This document shows positions 1 to 9,035 of a stretch of 63,276 nt of DNA, in pieces. Source of the stretch: Bryobacterales bacterium (GTDB lineage: Bacteria > Acidobacteriota > Terriglobia > Bryobacterales > UBA6623). Positions within the stretch are counted from its first letter, which is position 1; every line of letters begins with the position of its first letter. The stretch spans positions 1 through 63,276 of the forward strand of contig JAPPLB010000192.1 in the NCBI GenBank assembly GCA_028819575.1, given 5' to 3'. A program made the position numbers and the translations under genes. The notes under the pieces are model-generated. The model had not been told where the DNA came from, ran no database searches, and saw only the letters and a program-made list of their open reading frames with translations.

Positions 1-80
1 GTCGAGCACGGCAAGCAAGCGCAACGAAGTCCTGGCGGTCGTATCGCGTGCTTCGTCCGTCGGGTGGTGAGAAATGCAGG
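1..80 (+). repeat. Family A palindromic repeat, copy A1 (right arm, cut by window start)
   Basis: Right half of the family A repeat: the core stretch with GAGCACGGCAAGCAAGCGC, then the arm ending GGTGGTGAGAAATGCAGG at 80. The next three bases (81-83) are the stop codon of the minus-strand UPF0182 gene. The left arm lies outside the window. Confidence 0.85.
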
Positions 81-2810
81 CTAACGCCGCAGTTCCTCTT
101 CCACCGCCGTCAGCTCCTCCACCAGGCCCTCGGCTTGGCGCCGGAGCTGCTGTAGCCGAGAAGCAAGCGCTCGAAAACGGCTCACATCGGCCGTCGCGGG
201 GGACCGCTGAGCGCTGGCCGAAGAAGGCTCCTCGGCGGCGGACTGTTCGCGGAAGCTTGCCATCGATATGCCTCCGCCCAGCATCGAGAGAGCTTCTTCG
301 AAGGTGTCTTCGTAGATCAGACGGTTCCCGATGGCAAGTACGACTTTCCGTAACTGCGGCATGCGGGCCGAGTCTGCCTGAATGTAAATCGACTCGACAT
401 AGAGAAAGTTGTCGTCAACCGGCAGAGCGATCATGTCGCCTCGCAGGACTCGCGAGCCCTGCTGGCCCCACAGTGTCAGGTCCTTGGCAATGTCCTGGTC
501 CTGATCGATACGCGCCTCGATCTGGCTCGGCCCGAATACCAGCTCCTGTTTCGACAGTTGGAAAAAGATCAATTCGCCGAGCTTCTCCCCGTCGCAGCGG
601 GCCGCCATCCACCCGATCAGATTGGGACGGCTCCGCGGCGTGAACGGCAGCATCAACAAGAACTCCGGCTGCGACTCTCCCGGGACCGTGGCCACGATAT
701 AGGTCGGGCGCATCGGAGCGGGCGTGTTCGTATCACCGGCGAGGCTCTGCGCGACATCCCAAACGTCCTCTTTGCTGTAGAAGACTTCGGGGTCCCGCAT
801 ATGGAACGTGCGATAGATCTCAGCCTGCACCTGGAACATCAACTCGGGGTAGCGTACGTGCTGGCGCAGCGAGGCCGGCATCTCGGCCTCGTCATGGAAC
901 AGGGCGGGAAACAGTGCGCGATAGATCTGCAGGATGGGGTCCGCGCTCTCGAACTCGTAGATCTTCGTCTCGCCGTTATAGGCGTCGACCGTCGCTTTCA
1001 CCGCATTGCGGACGTAGTTGGTGTTTTCTCCGAAAGCCGAGACGTTGACGTGAGCCGAGTAAGGATGCGTGTTCGATGAGGTGTAGCCGTCGACGATCCA
1101 CACCAGCCGGCCTTCATCGGTGATCACAAGGTAAGGATCCGGCTCCCAATGGATGAACGGAGCCATGTGCTCCAATCGCGCCCGCACATCACGGTAGATC
1201 ATCATGCGGCTGTTTTCATTCATCTGGCCGGTCAAGACGATGTTGTACTCTCCAGTGGAGATCGAGGCCGCCAGGCGCAACAGCAGCGAGCTGATCGGGA
1301 ACCCGCCGGTCCCCTCGTAGGTGGAGTAGATGTTCTCGACACCCGACGGATAGTCGAACTCCTGCTCATCGGTCGAGACGAATACTGAAGAATCCGTGAA
1401 CTCGCCGTAGTAGATCTCGGGCCGGGTCAGGGTCAGATCTTCCGTGTTCACGACTGGCGGCGCGTCTTGGATCAGCAGAACCGGCAATCCGTCGTCGGTC
1501 GTACGATTGACTTCCGACATGACGACTCCGTAACCGTGGGTGTAGATCAGGTTGCGGCTCACCCAACTGTCACGAGCTTCTCCCGGCAACTGCGTTACGT
1601 CGATTTCACGGGGCGACAACAGGATCTGCTTGATCTTGCCGTTGATGATGTAGCGATCGATGTCGACGTCGGGAAACTGGTAATAGGGGCGCAAGGCCTG
1701 GATCTGCGTGATGGTGTCATTGAACGCGCGCACATCCCACAACCGGATGTTGTCCACCAATGTGCCGTGTGCTGAGACATCGATTTCTTCAGCCTGCGAC
1801 GACTGAAACGACTGTTCCGTGGCCCGGGTGGCCAGCCCGAAAGCCTGGATCGTCGCCTCGATGTGCCGCCCGATATAGGGTTTTTCGAGCTCCAGCTCGT
1901 TCGGTTGCACCCACAACCTGCGAACCACTTCGGGAAGCACCATATTGGCGATGAGAGAACCGGCGAGCAAGCCTACAGCCAACCGCAACTTCATCCTTGT
2001 AACCAACGGAATGCTCACCAGCGCCGCGGCGATCACCACCCAGCGCAAAGGCAGTGTCACGTTTTCGTCGACGTAGTCCATGCCGGTCAAGACCGTATGC
2101 TGGTTCATGAGCAGGCTGTAGCGTCCGAGGTAGAACCACAGCGCCACGGACGTCAAACCGATGCCGGCAAGAATCTTCGCGAAGCTCGTCCGAGTGGCTC
2201 CGGGCAGCAGCAGCGGGCTGGGTCCGGGATCGAATTCTTCCACCGAACCTCCCCCGGCGCGAAACTGCTTGAGTTTGTCGAAGAGTTGCCACCCGCGCCC
2301 CGACGCCCAGAACACGAGACTCGAGAACACCGCGACGACGAATACGAAGCGCAGTAGTTGCGTATAAAAGGGGAGCTGGAAGAGATAAAACGGCAGTTCC
2401 TCGTTGAAGACAGGGTCCGTCCACATCTGCGCGTCGAAGTCGGCGATCAGTGAGCCAACGAACGCCATGACTTTCTGAGAGTCGACTCCGGTGCCGATGA
2501 ATACGACCGCTACCACCAGCAGCGCCACCATTACAATTCGCCGGTACAGGCTGTTTTGCGATTCGTGAACACCAGCGAAACGCAAGCCTTTGCGGTGCGC
2601 CCAAAGCAACGACAGCCAGGCAACGATCGATCCCACGACGACGGGCAGGATCTGGTAGAGCAGCATGGTGTACCACGTCGAGAGCTGCTCGACCTCGTTC
2701 CACCACTGATATTCGATCACCAACTCCGAGAACGTCCTCGAACCAGCGAAAAGCATCAGGACGAGAGCGATCAGAATGAAAATTCGGATTTGAGAGGTTT
2801 GCATAGCCAT
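81..2810 (-). CDS. UPF0182 family large membrane protein
   Basis: A protein of about 909 residues, of usual length for the UPF0182 family; its function is unknown. The N-terminal third holds about seven hydrophobic segments separated by short loops (for example around the residues RIFILIALVLMLFAG). A long, mostly soluble C-terminal domain follows, ending in a charged, heptad-like stretch (RLQQLRRQAEGLVEELTAVE) that may form a coiled coil. An upstream GTG at 2831 is possible, but ATG at 2810 lies 10 nt behind an AGGAG and precedes the hydrophobic segment, so I prefer it. The stop codon TAG touches repeat A1 directly. It is transcribed in the same direction as pyrBC but separated from them by repeat D1. 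The family call is firm; the physiological role is not known. Confidence 0.88.
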   Translation of the reverse strand: MAMQTSQIRIFILIALVLMLFAGSRTFSELVIEYQWWNEVEQLSTWYTMLLYQILPVVVGSIVAWLSLLWAHRKGLRFAGVHESQNSLYRRIVMVALLVVAVVFIGTGVDSQKVMAFVGSLIADFDAQMWTDPVFNEELPFYLFQLPFYTQLLRFVFVVAVFSSLVFWASGRGWQLFDKLKQFRAGGGSVEEFDPGPSPLLLPGATRTSFAKILAGIGLTSVALWFYLGRYSLLMNQHTVLTGMDYVDENVTLPLRWVVIAAALVSIPLVTRMKLRLAVGLLAGSLIANMVLPEVVRRLWVQPNELELEKPYIGRHIEATIQAFGLATRATEQSFQSSQAEEIDVSAHGTLVDNIRLWDVRAFNDTITQIQALRPYYQFPDVDIDRYIINGKIKQILLSPREIDVTQLPGEARDSWVSRNLIYTHGYGVVMSEVNRTTDDGLPVLLIQDAPPVVNTEDLTLTRPEIYYGEFTDSSVFVSTDEQEFDYPSGVENIYSTYEGTGGFPISSLLLRLAASISTGEYNIVLTGQMNENSRMMIYRDVRARLEHMAPFIHWEPDPYLVITDEGRLVWIVDGYTSSNTHPYSAHVNVSAFGENTNYVRNAVKATVDAYNGETKIYEFESADPILQIYRALFPALFHDEAEMPASLRQHVRYPELMFQVQAEIYRTFHMRDPEVFYSKEDVWDVAQSLAGDTNTPAPMRPTYIVATVPGESQPEFLLMLPFTPRSRPNLIGWMAARCDGEKLGELIFFQLSKQELVFGPSQIEARIDQDQDIAKDLTLWGQQGSRVLRGDMIALPVDDNFLYVESIYIQADSARMPQLRKVVLAIGNRLIYEDTFEEALSMLGGGISMASFREQSAAEEPSSASAQRSPATADVSRFRALASRLQQLRRQAEGLVEELTAVEEELRR

Positions 2811-2920
2811 GCTTGCGATGCTCCTAAGCACACCGCATCGCCCTAGTGTAACTGCTCGGTGAAAACAACGGTCTGGGAGGGCTGCTGTCGTCTGCCCAAA
2901 TGAGGTCTGGCAAGGCTCTG

Positions 2921-2999
2921 CCTCAGACCGGCGAGCAAGGCAGCCGATCGCCGCGTCAATTTGACTTGAATGTCAATCTTGGCACGCAGCAAAAAACTA
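2921..2999 (-). repeat. Family D repeat, copy D1
   Basis: Read on the minus strand, it begins with the TAG stop codon of pyrC, then TTTTTTGCTGCGTGCCAAG, a block of TTGAC/GTCAA boxes (perfect GTCAA-T-TTGAC at 2955-2965), GCGGCGATC and GGTCTGAGG. A clearly homologous 80-bp copy follows the TAG of the fatty-oxidation gene at 57982-58061. The T-run after the stop could help termination, and the palindrome could be an operator; neither is shown. Confidence 0.75.
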
Positions 3000-4292
3000 G
3001 GCGGCAACAGCGACCGGTGCTTGCCAAACAGTCTTGCCCGCGACGATGGTGGCTGCCGGGCCGCCTCGGAACCTGCGGCCGTGGAAGGGGGAGTTCTTGC
3101 TCTTCGACTGCGACTCGTTCACGTCGAAGACCCATTCACGGCTCGTGCTGAACAACGTCACATCGCCGGGTCCGCCCACGAACAGCCTGCCGCGTTCGAG
3201 ACCGATCACACGCGCCGGGCCGGTCGTGAACAGCTCCACCATGTGCTTGAGGCTGATCTTGCCCGGATACACCAGCTCTTCAAGAGTCAGCGCGATCGCC
3301 GTCTCGAGGCCCGTCACCCCGAACGGGCAGCGCTCGAGCTCCTGCATCTTCATGTTGCCCGTGTGCGGTGCATGGTCCGTCGCGATCGCATCGATCACAC
3401 CGTCAATGATCCCTTCGAGCGCCGCCTGCTTGTCAATGTGGCCCCTCAGGGGGGGCTTCATTTTGTAGTTGCCGTCATACCCGGCGATGTCGGAGTCGGT
3501 GAGCGCGAAGTGATGGGGGGTGACTTCGCTGGTCACACGGATGCCGAGACGGCGTGCGTGACGCACCATCTCGATCGCATTGCGCGTTGAAATGTGGGCG
3601 ATGTGAACTGCGCCTCCGGTCACTTCGCTGAGGATGATGTCTCGCGCCACCATCACGTCCTCGGAGCAGCCTGGGATCCCTCGCAGGCCCAATCGGACGG
3701 ACTGGGCGCCTTCATGGATATCGCCGCCCATGCTGAGGTTGAGGTCTTCGCAGTGATCGATGACGGTCAGGCCGAACGACGCCGCGTACTCCATGGCGCG
3801 GCGCATGACGCGCGAGTTCATCACCGGACGGCCGTCGTCGGAGATGGCCACGATGCCCGCCTTCTTCATCGCTCCGATCTCCGCTAGCTGTTCGCCCTTG
3901 CTGCCTTTCGTGATGGCCCCGATCGGGAACACGTTGACGATGGCGGAATGTCGAGCCCGCTCGACGATGAAACTCGTCACGGTGGGGCTGTCGTTGACGG
4001 GGATCGTGTTCGGCATGCAGCATACCGACGTGAAACCGCCCGCGGCGGCCGCCTTGGCGCCCGTCTCGATCGTTTCCGCATGCTCGATTCCCGGCTCGCG
4101 CAAGTGAACGTGGATATCGAGAAAACCCGGCGCCACAAAGCAGCCGCCTGCATCGACGACCTCCGCATCCACTGCTTCGATGCGAGGCTCGATCGCCGCC
4201 ACGCGGCCGTCTTCGATCAGGACGTCGCGCCTCTCGTCGATGCCCGAAGAAGGTTCGATCAAGTGGCCATCCTTGATCAGCAGGCGGCTCAT
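2997..4292 (-). CDS. pyrC: Dihydroorotase (type I, pyrimidine biosynthesis)
   Basis: Catalyses reversible cyclisation of N-carbamoyl-L-aspartate to dihydroorotate, the third step of de novo UMP synthesis. About 431 residues. The metal-binding motif DIHVHLREPG lies near residues 59-68 and the late motif AIATDHAPHT carries the catalytic Asp, as in amidohydrolase-type dihydroorotases. A glycine/proline-rich C-terminal tail ends in the TAG that starts repeat D1. A GTG at 4319 would extend the protein and overlap pyrB by 14 nt; ATG at 4292 (MSRLLIKDG) fits the family N-terminus better and leaves 13 nt after pyrB. The gene lies downstream of pyrB in the same operon, an arrangement known for pyrB-pyrC pairs in many bacteria. 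Confidence 0.95.
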   Translation of the reverse strand: MSRLLIKDGHLIEPSSGIDERRDVLIEDGRVAAIEPRIEAVDAEVVDAGGCFVAPGFLDIHVHLREPGIEHAETIETGAKAAAAGGFTSVCCMPNTIPVNDSPTVTSFIVERARHSAIVNVFPIGAITKGSKGEQLAEIGAMKKAGIVAISDDGRPVMNSRVMRRAMEYAASFGLTVIDHCEDLNLSMGGDIHEGAQSVRLGLRGIPGCSEDVMVARDIILSEVTGGAVHIAHISTRNAIEMVRHARRLGIRVTSEVTPHHFALTDSDIAGYDGNYKMKPPLRGHIDKQAALEGIIDGVIDAIATDHAPHTGNMKMQELERCPFGVTGLETAIALTLEELVYPGKISLKHMVELFTTGPARVIGLERGRLFVGGPGDVTLFSTSREWVFDVNESQSKSKNSPFHGRRFRGGPAATIVAGKTVWQAPVAVAA

Positions 4293-4305
4293 CTCTTGCT
4301 CGGCC

Positions 4306-5274
4306 TCAACAATCTCCACACACCTTCTCGAGGACAGCCATCCGAATCGCGACGCCGTTCTCCACCTGGTTCAGGATGACCGACCGCGGCGAATCGGCAA
4401 CCTCGGACGAGATCTCGCGTCCCCGGTTGATCGGACCTGGATGCATCACGATGGCATCCGGTTTGGCGCGCTGGAAATGTTCCCATTGCAGACCGTAGAA
4501 CTGAAAGTACTCGTTCTTGGGGAAATTCAAGACGTTCTGCCGCTCGAGCTGCACGCGGAGCATCATGATGACGTCGGCGTCCGTGATCGCTTCCACGATG
4601 TCGTTGGTCAACAGAATTCCAGGCGCCAGTTCCGCCAGGGGCCGAGGGAGCATCGTGGCCGGTCCGCACAAAACGATATCCGCTCCGAACTTGGAAAGCA
4701 GGTACACGTTCGAGCGGGCTACGCGGCTGTGTCCTATGTCGCCGATAATCGAGACCCGCAACCCCTCCAAAGTGGGACGGTAATCGAGAATCGTCAGTGC
4801 ATCCAATAGCGCTTGCGTGGGGTGCTCGTGCTGCCCGTCGCCGGCGTTGATGATCGGTGTCGACAGGAACCGTGAGAGGAACTGCGGCGCGCCGGATGCC
4901 GAGTGGCGCATCACGATGGTGTCGGGCAGCATCGCAGCAAGAGTATTCAGCGTGTCGACGAGTGACTCGCCCTTCGACAAGCTCGATCCTTCACCGGAGA
5001 TCGAAATCGTGTCCGCGCCGAGGCGTTTGGCGGCGATCTCGAAACTGGCCCGCGTCCGTGTAGAGGGCTCGAAAAAGAGGTTTACAATCGACTTGCCGCG
5101 GAGAGTATCGAGCTTCTTGGCGCTTTCCCCAGGCTTGCGCTTGTGATAATGCCCGCGATCGAGCAGCCATTGAATCTCGTCGCGCTCGAGCGTTTCGATT
5201 CCCAGCAAGCCGCGCCGCGCCGTGCTCGGGATCGGTTCCGGCGGCATCATCGTCCTGACAGCCGAGGAACTCAT
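4306..5274 (-). CDS. pyrB: Aspartate carbamoyltransferase catalytic chain
   Basis: Transfers the carbamoyl group from carbamoyl phosphate to L-aspartate, the committed step of pyrimidine synthesis. 322 residues, usual length. The carbamoyl-phosphate loop STRTR is at residues 71-75 (context FFEPSTRTRASFE), and the HPTQALLD motif and the C-terminal MHPGPINRG motif are intact. The ATG at 5274 overlaps the TGA of the preceding 56-residue ORF in an ATGA arrangement, suggesting translational coupling. pyrC follows after 13 nt. No pyrI or pyrR is visible nearby, so regulation would have to come from the leader or from elsewhere. Confidence 0.96.
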   Translation of the reverse strand: MSSSAVRTMMPPEPIPSTARRGLLGIETLERDEIQWLLDRGHYHKRKPGESAKKLDTLRGKSIVNLFFEPSTRTRASFEIAAKRLGADTISISGEGSSLSKGESLVDTLNTLAAMLPDTIVMRHSASGAPQFLSRFLSTPIINAGDGQHEHPTQALLDALTILDYRPTLEGLRVSIIGDIGHSRVARSNVYLLSKFGADIVLCGPATMLPRPLAELAPGILLTNDIVEAITDADVIMMLRVQLERQNVLNFPKNEYFQFYGLQWEHFQRAKPDAIVMHPGPINRGREISSEVADSPRSVILNQVENGVAIRMAVLEKVCGDC

Positions 5275-5441
5275 ACCGCCTCGATCCTCTCCATCAACAG
5301 CGCCCGCTCTTCGCTGTCAAGGGATTCCACGGTACTTTCGATGATTTCGTGACCTGACAGCACCTGCGATCGATCGATTTCCGAGCCGTTCCTCAACTGC
5401 GCTTTCGTCCGGGTTCGGCTCACCGGGGCGCTAAGCGACAT
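5271..5441 (-). CDS. Small ORF (56 aa) coupled to pyrB
   Basis: ATG at 5441, stop TGA at 5273-5271 overlapping the pyrB ATG. The product starts MSLSAPVSRTRTK, is rich in charged residues and ends EERALLMERIEAV. The C-terminal third looks like an amphipathic helix. I do not recognise a family. The four-base overlap and the absence of another obvious ribosome site for pyrB argue that it is translated, either as a small protein or as a leader whose translation controls pyrB access. No pyrimidine-sensing run of codons was noticed. Too short to be confident from sequence alone. Confidence 0.5.
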   Translation of the reverse strand: MSLSAPVSRTRTKAQLRNGSEIDRSQVLSGHEIIESTVESLDSEERALLMERIEAV

Positions 5442-5581
5442 TTACGATATCACACCGATGCAGCCGCTCAGCCCCGCCGTATGGCTCCTTGTCTGTTTCT
5501 CGCCCGAAACTCCAATCGGAGCGGTCCCGAGTGTGTTGGTTACAGCCGCGTTTCGGGAACTGCGGCGTCGCCTTCATCGGC

Positions 5582-5694
5582 CGGCAAGATGCAGTATGGT
5601 AAGAAAAAAGGCCCAAAGAGGCTCTTGCCGCGGTTTGCCGCGGCTCTGAAACCGACCGGTTGTCTTTCTCCGGACGCGGCTTGACGCAGAAAAA
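5582..5694 (-). promoter_or_regulatory. Possible pyr operon leader with hairpins and T-runs
   Basis: This lies in the 374-bp divergent spacer 5442-5815 between the pyr genes and the E1 dehydrogenase. It holds an 8-bp inverted repeat CGGCAAGA (5582-5589) / TCTTGCCG (5623-5630) and a CCGCGG-TTTG-CCGCGG hairpin just beside it. On the minus strand two GC-rich stretches each run into T6 (ends near 5601 and 5689). This could be an attenuator or tandem weak terminators in the pyr transcript. No PyrR box or known riboswitch was recognised. The rest of the spacer shows nothing I can name. Confidence 0.3.
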
Positions 5695-5815
5695 AGCCGG
5701 CCCGTACCGCACGGAGTCCAAAAACCCGACTGTCTGCCCGCCTCACGTGTGATCCAGGGTTGCCGGATCCCCCGGCGGGAGACTCTTCAGCACGACCCTC
5801 GGATCAGAAAACACC

Positions 5816-7852
5816 ATGCCCAAACGATCAGTCAAGACCCCACCCCCAGTCGAGGAACGGATCGTCCCCGACGCGGTGATCCGCGAACTCTACGACAAGA
5901 TGCTTCACATCTACTACGTCGAAGAGCGCATGAAGGTCTTCGTCAAGCAGGGCAAATGCACGTTCAACGCTCCCACTCGCGGGCACGAGAAAGTCCAAGC
6001 CGGAATCCCGATGCTCCTCAAGCCCGGACACGACTGGTTCTATACCTATTACCGGGAAAAGGGAGTCGCCGTTTCCCTCGGCATGGACCTCAAGGATCTC
6101 TTCCTGGGGATGCTCAGCCGCGACGGAGATCCGAACTCCGGCGGCGTCAACATGCCGGAGCAATGGTCATCCCGTGAACTGAAACTGGTGTCTCAGACCG
6201 CTTGTACCGGCTCCCAATATCTCCCCGCCGTCGGCATGGCCAAAGCCTGCAAAGAGAACGGTAAGGGCCAGCTTGTCTACGTATCGTCCGGCGAAGGCGC
6301 AACGAGCGAAGGAGAGTTCTTCGAGGCATTGAACTGGGCGCAGCGCGAAACTCTCCCGGTGCTCTTCGTCGTGCAGAACAACGGCTACGCCATCAGCGTG
6401 CCCCAGGCCAGCCAGACCTCGTCGAAAGTTCATCGTATCGCCGAGGGCTTCGGGATGCGGGCCCATCCGCTCGACGGCACCTGGTTCGAGCCGATGTACC
6501 AGATCCTGCCCGAAGTCATCCGGAACATTCGCGACGGCAAGGGACCGGCCTTGATCGAGTGCAGCGTGGTTCGCCTGGAGTCTCACTCCTCCTCGGACGA
6601 CCAGAAGAAGTACCGTTCCGAGGATGAGTTGGAGGAGATCCTGGAGCGCGATCCCGTCCTGTTGACCGAAAAGTACATCGTTCGCCACCAGTTGATGACC
6701 GAATCCGAGATCGAATCACTGCGGCGCGGGATCAAGGAAAAGGTGGACCAGGCGGCCGAGGATGCCGACAGCCATCCGTTTCCCCGGCATTACGACGTAC
6801 TCGAGCATGTCTTCTCTGCAAACTCGCCTGTAGCCGAAGAACCCGACCCCGGCTTCGCGTCCGACCATAAGGTCAGCATGGTGCAAGCCATCAACAGAGG
6901 CTTGCGGGAAGAGATGGAGCGCAACCCGAAGATCATGATGTGGGGCGAGGACATCGGAGATCCCAAGGGAGGCGTTTTCGGCGTGACGCGCGGCTTGGGC
7001 GAAGCCTTTCCGGGGCGGGTCGTCAATGCCGCTCTGGCGGAAGCGAGCATCGTCGGCATCGCGGGTGGCATGGCCACCGGCGGCTACAAGCCGATCGTCG
7101 AGATCCAGTTCGCTGATTACATCTGGCCCGGCTTCATGCAATTGCGCAACGAGATCGCAAGCATCCGATGGCGCAGCGACGGAGTCTGGGACTCCGCGAT
7201 GGTCGTTCGGGTCGCCGTCGGCGGATACATCAAGGGCGGCCCCTGGCATTCGGCGAATATCGAGTCCTTCTTTGCGCACATCCCGGGCTGGTATATCGTC
7301 TATCCCGCCACAGCCGCCGATGCCAAGGGGCTCATCAAGACGGCCGCGCGTGCCGAGGACCCGGTCCTCTTCCTGGAGCACAAAGGGCTGTATCGCCGGA
7401 TGGATGCCCGTACCCCGGAGCCCGTCGGCGATTACCTCGTCCCGTTCGGAAAGGCGCGCGTGATCAACGAGGGCTCCGATCTGACGATCGTCTCCTGGGG
7501 AACGGCTGCTCATCTGTCCAAGCGGGTTGCCGAGCAGTTTGCAGAGGAAGGGTCGGCATCCGTGGAAGTGATCGACTTGAGAACGCTCATCCCCTGGGAT
7601 CAGGAGTGCGTTTTCGAGAGCATCCGGAAATCCAGCCGCGTGCTCATTGCCCACGAGGACACCCTGACGATGGGCTTCGGCGCCGAAGTGGCCGCCATGG
7701 TGGCGGATGAATGCTTCGACTCGCTCGATGCTCCCGTGGGACGCGTCGGAGCCAAGGATTGCTTCATTCCCTCGGCCGCCAACCTCGAGCTCGAAGTGCT
7801 GCCTTCGGTGGAAACCATTCGCGCGGCAGCGGAAAGAATCTTGGCTTACTAA
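5816..7852 (+). CDS. Fused E1 alpha/beta subunit of a 2-oxoacid (branched-chain or pyruvate-type) dehydrogenase
   Basis: Thiamine-diphosphate-dependent decarboxylase component of a 2-oxoacid dehydrogenase complex, 678 residues. The N-terminal half is the alpha part: it has the YTYYREKG region and the TPP motif beginning GEGATSEGEFFEALNW and closing with VQNNGYAIS. The C-terminal half, from about residue 340, is the beta part, with MWGEDIGDPKGGVFGVTRG, the transketolase pyrimidine-binding fold and a C-terminal transketolase domain ending AAERILAY. In most bacteria the two are separate genes; the fusion is common in Acidobacteria and Bacteroidetes. E2 and E3 are not in the window. Substrate cannot be set from sequence by eye; 2-oxoisovalerate is the usual annotation. 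The stop TAA is followed one base later by repeat A2. Confidence 0.92.
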   Translation: MPKRSVKTPPPVEERIVPDAVIRELYDKMLHIYYVEERMKVFVKQGKCTFNAPTRGHEKVQAGIPMLLKPGHDWFYTYYREKGVAVSLGMDLKDLFLGMLSRDGDPNSGGVNMPEQWSSRELKLVSQTACTGSQYLPAVGMAKACKENGKGQLVYVSSGEGATSEGEFFEALNWAQRETLPVLFVVQNNGYAISVPQASQTSSKVHRIAEGFGMRAHPLDGTWFEPMYQILPEVIRNIRDGKGPALIECSVVRLESHSSSDDQKKYRSEDELEEILERDPVLLTEKYIVRHQLMTESEIESLRRGIKEKVDQAAEDADSHPFPRHYDVLEHVFSANSPVAEEPDPGFASDHKVSMVQAINRGLREEMERNPKIMMWGEDIGDPKGGVFGVTRGLGEAFPGRVVNAALAEASIVGIAGGMATGGYKPIVEIQFADYIWPGFMQLRNEIASIRWRSDGVWDSAMVVRVAVGGYIKGGPWHSANIESFFAHIPGWYIVYPATAADAKGLIKTAARAEDPVLFLEHKGLYRRMDARTPEPVGDYLVPFGKARVINEGSDLTIVSWGTAAHLSKRVAEQFAEEGSASVEVIDLRTLIPWDQECVFESIRKSSRVLIAHEDTLTMGFGAEVAAMVADECFDSLDAPVGRVGAKDCFIPSAANLELEVLPSVETIRAAAERILAY

Positions 7853-7853
7853 G

Positions 7854-8022
7854 CCTGCGTTTCTCACCACGCGGCGATGCGAAGTTCGTGAGAGGGCGTC
7901 AGGCATTTCTTTCTGGAGCGAACCAAGCTCGCGCCAATGGTTTTCACGAATCACGAGACACGAAACACGAATCACGGCCTTTTTCTCGCGTGCTTCGACC
8001 GTCGGGTGGTGAGAAATGCAGG
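7854..8022 (+). repeat. Hybrid repeat A2: family A ends with a family B core
   Basis: Left arm CCTGCGTTTCTCACCACG through GTGAGAGGGCGTCAG (7854-7902), then a family B core with CTTTCTGGAGCGAACCA and the heptad tract CACGAATCACGAGACACGAA (about 7901-7986), then the normal family A right arm CGTGCTTCGACCGTCGGGTG to GCAGG at 8022. The left end is one base from the TAA of the E1 gene; the right end touches the TAG of the convergent DUF72 gene. This copy is the clearest evidence that cores are exchanged between common ends. Confidence 0.88.
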
Positions 8023-8994
8023 CTATTGAGTTACCAGCACCGGCCCGGCGCCCGATGCCGCGGCGTACCGCGAACGCGAGACCGGCATGAAGAGCGACCG
8101 CTGGACCGGCTCGGTCTTCGCGATCGCATGCAGCTCGGGGTAGTGGGCCAGGAGTTCCAGCGGGGCTTCCACCGGTTCTTCGTTCGTCATCTCGATCAGA
8201 TCGAGTGCGTTGACGACCGCCTTGCCCTGAAAGTGATTGCTGGTGACGACGTAGGTTCTGCGGGCCTGTCCGGCGATTTGGTCGATGCGCGTTTTCCACT
8301 TCGCCAACTGCTTGCGGGAATAGAGATAGTTGGAGCGGGCATCGACCCTCCGTATGCCGTTGCGGCCGTTGGCGTCGCTGTCGTGGCGCAGCCACTCCTG
8401 ATAGTTGCGGCCGTGGAACCGCACGTAGCCGACTGGTGAAGTGACGTGGGCCGTTGGGGGCAGGCAGTGGTCCATTTGGGGTTGGTCGATGTTGCAGAAG
8501 CCGATCCGCTGATCGATCAGCAGATCGAGCGAGGGATGCGAGTTCCAACTCGAATGCCGAAACTCGGCGACGAGAGGGAAATGTCCGAAAGCCCGTTTCA
8601 GTCGAACAACGTAATCGCGGTTTTCCTTGTTGAGTCGAAACGACCAGGGGAACTGCATCAGCAGACAACCAAGCCGCCCCGTCTCGGCCAGAGGGGCGAT
8701 GCCGTCACTGAACTGCTTCACCTCGCCGCGCAGGAGCGTGCGCTCGTGCGTAAAGCCGCGGTAGAGCTTGGCCGTGAACTGGAAATCGCGGCGGTGCTCG
8801 ACCTTGCGGACCCACAACCGCGCCAGCTCCGGGCGTAGCGGGCGGTAGAACGACGTGTTGATTTCAATCAGTGGGAAGTAGCTGGCCAGATACGACGCTT
8901 CGTGAAATCCGGCTTGACGCAATCGGGGATAGACGACGCCGTTCCAATCCTTGTACGACCAACCGGCCGGCCCTACTCGAATGTTTGCCCGCAT
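8023..8994 (-). CDS. DUF72 (YecE-like) family protein
   Basis: 323 residues, typical DUF72 length; TIM-barrel-like fold of unknown biochemical role. The hallmark N-terminus IRVGPAGWSYKDWNGVVYP and the INTSFYRPL and LGCLLMQFPWSF motifs are present, as is AEFRHSSW in the middle. Start chosen at ATG 8994: it is preceded by GGGAGA about 5 nt upstream and lies about 35 nt downstream of a near-consensus promoter (9036-9064), whereas the longer ORF start at 9057 would lie inside that promoter. Monocistronic and convergent with the E1 gene, with repeat A2 between them. Confidence 0.92.
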   Translation of the reverse strand: MRANIRVGPAGWSYKDWNGVVYPRLRQAGFHEASYLASYFPLIEINTSFYRPLRPELARLWVRKVEHRRDFQFTAKLYRGFTHERTLLRGEVKQFSDGIAPLAETGRLGCLLMQFPWSFRLNKENRDYVVRLKRAFGHFPLVAEFRHSSWNSHPSLDLLIDQRIGFCNIDQPQMDHCLPPTAHVTSPVGYVRFHGRNYQEWLRHDSDANGRNGIRRVDARSNYLYSRKQLAKWKTRIDQIAGQARRTYVVTSNHFQGKAVVNALDLIEMTNEEPVEAPLELLAHYPELHAIAKTEPVQRSLFMPVSRSRYAAASGAGPVLVTQ

Positions 8995-9035
8995 CGGAAT
9001 CTCCCTATATACGTTTTTTGTTCGCTTTTTATTCG

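Noticed and set aside
6716..8668. 650-residue minus-strand ORF across the E1 gene, repeat A2 and DUF72
   Set aside because: Antisense to the E1 gene and out of frame with DUF72; its composition is arginine-rich and lacks any domain. A by-product of GC-rich codon use.
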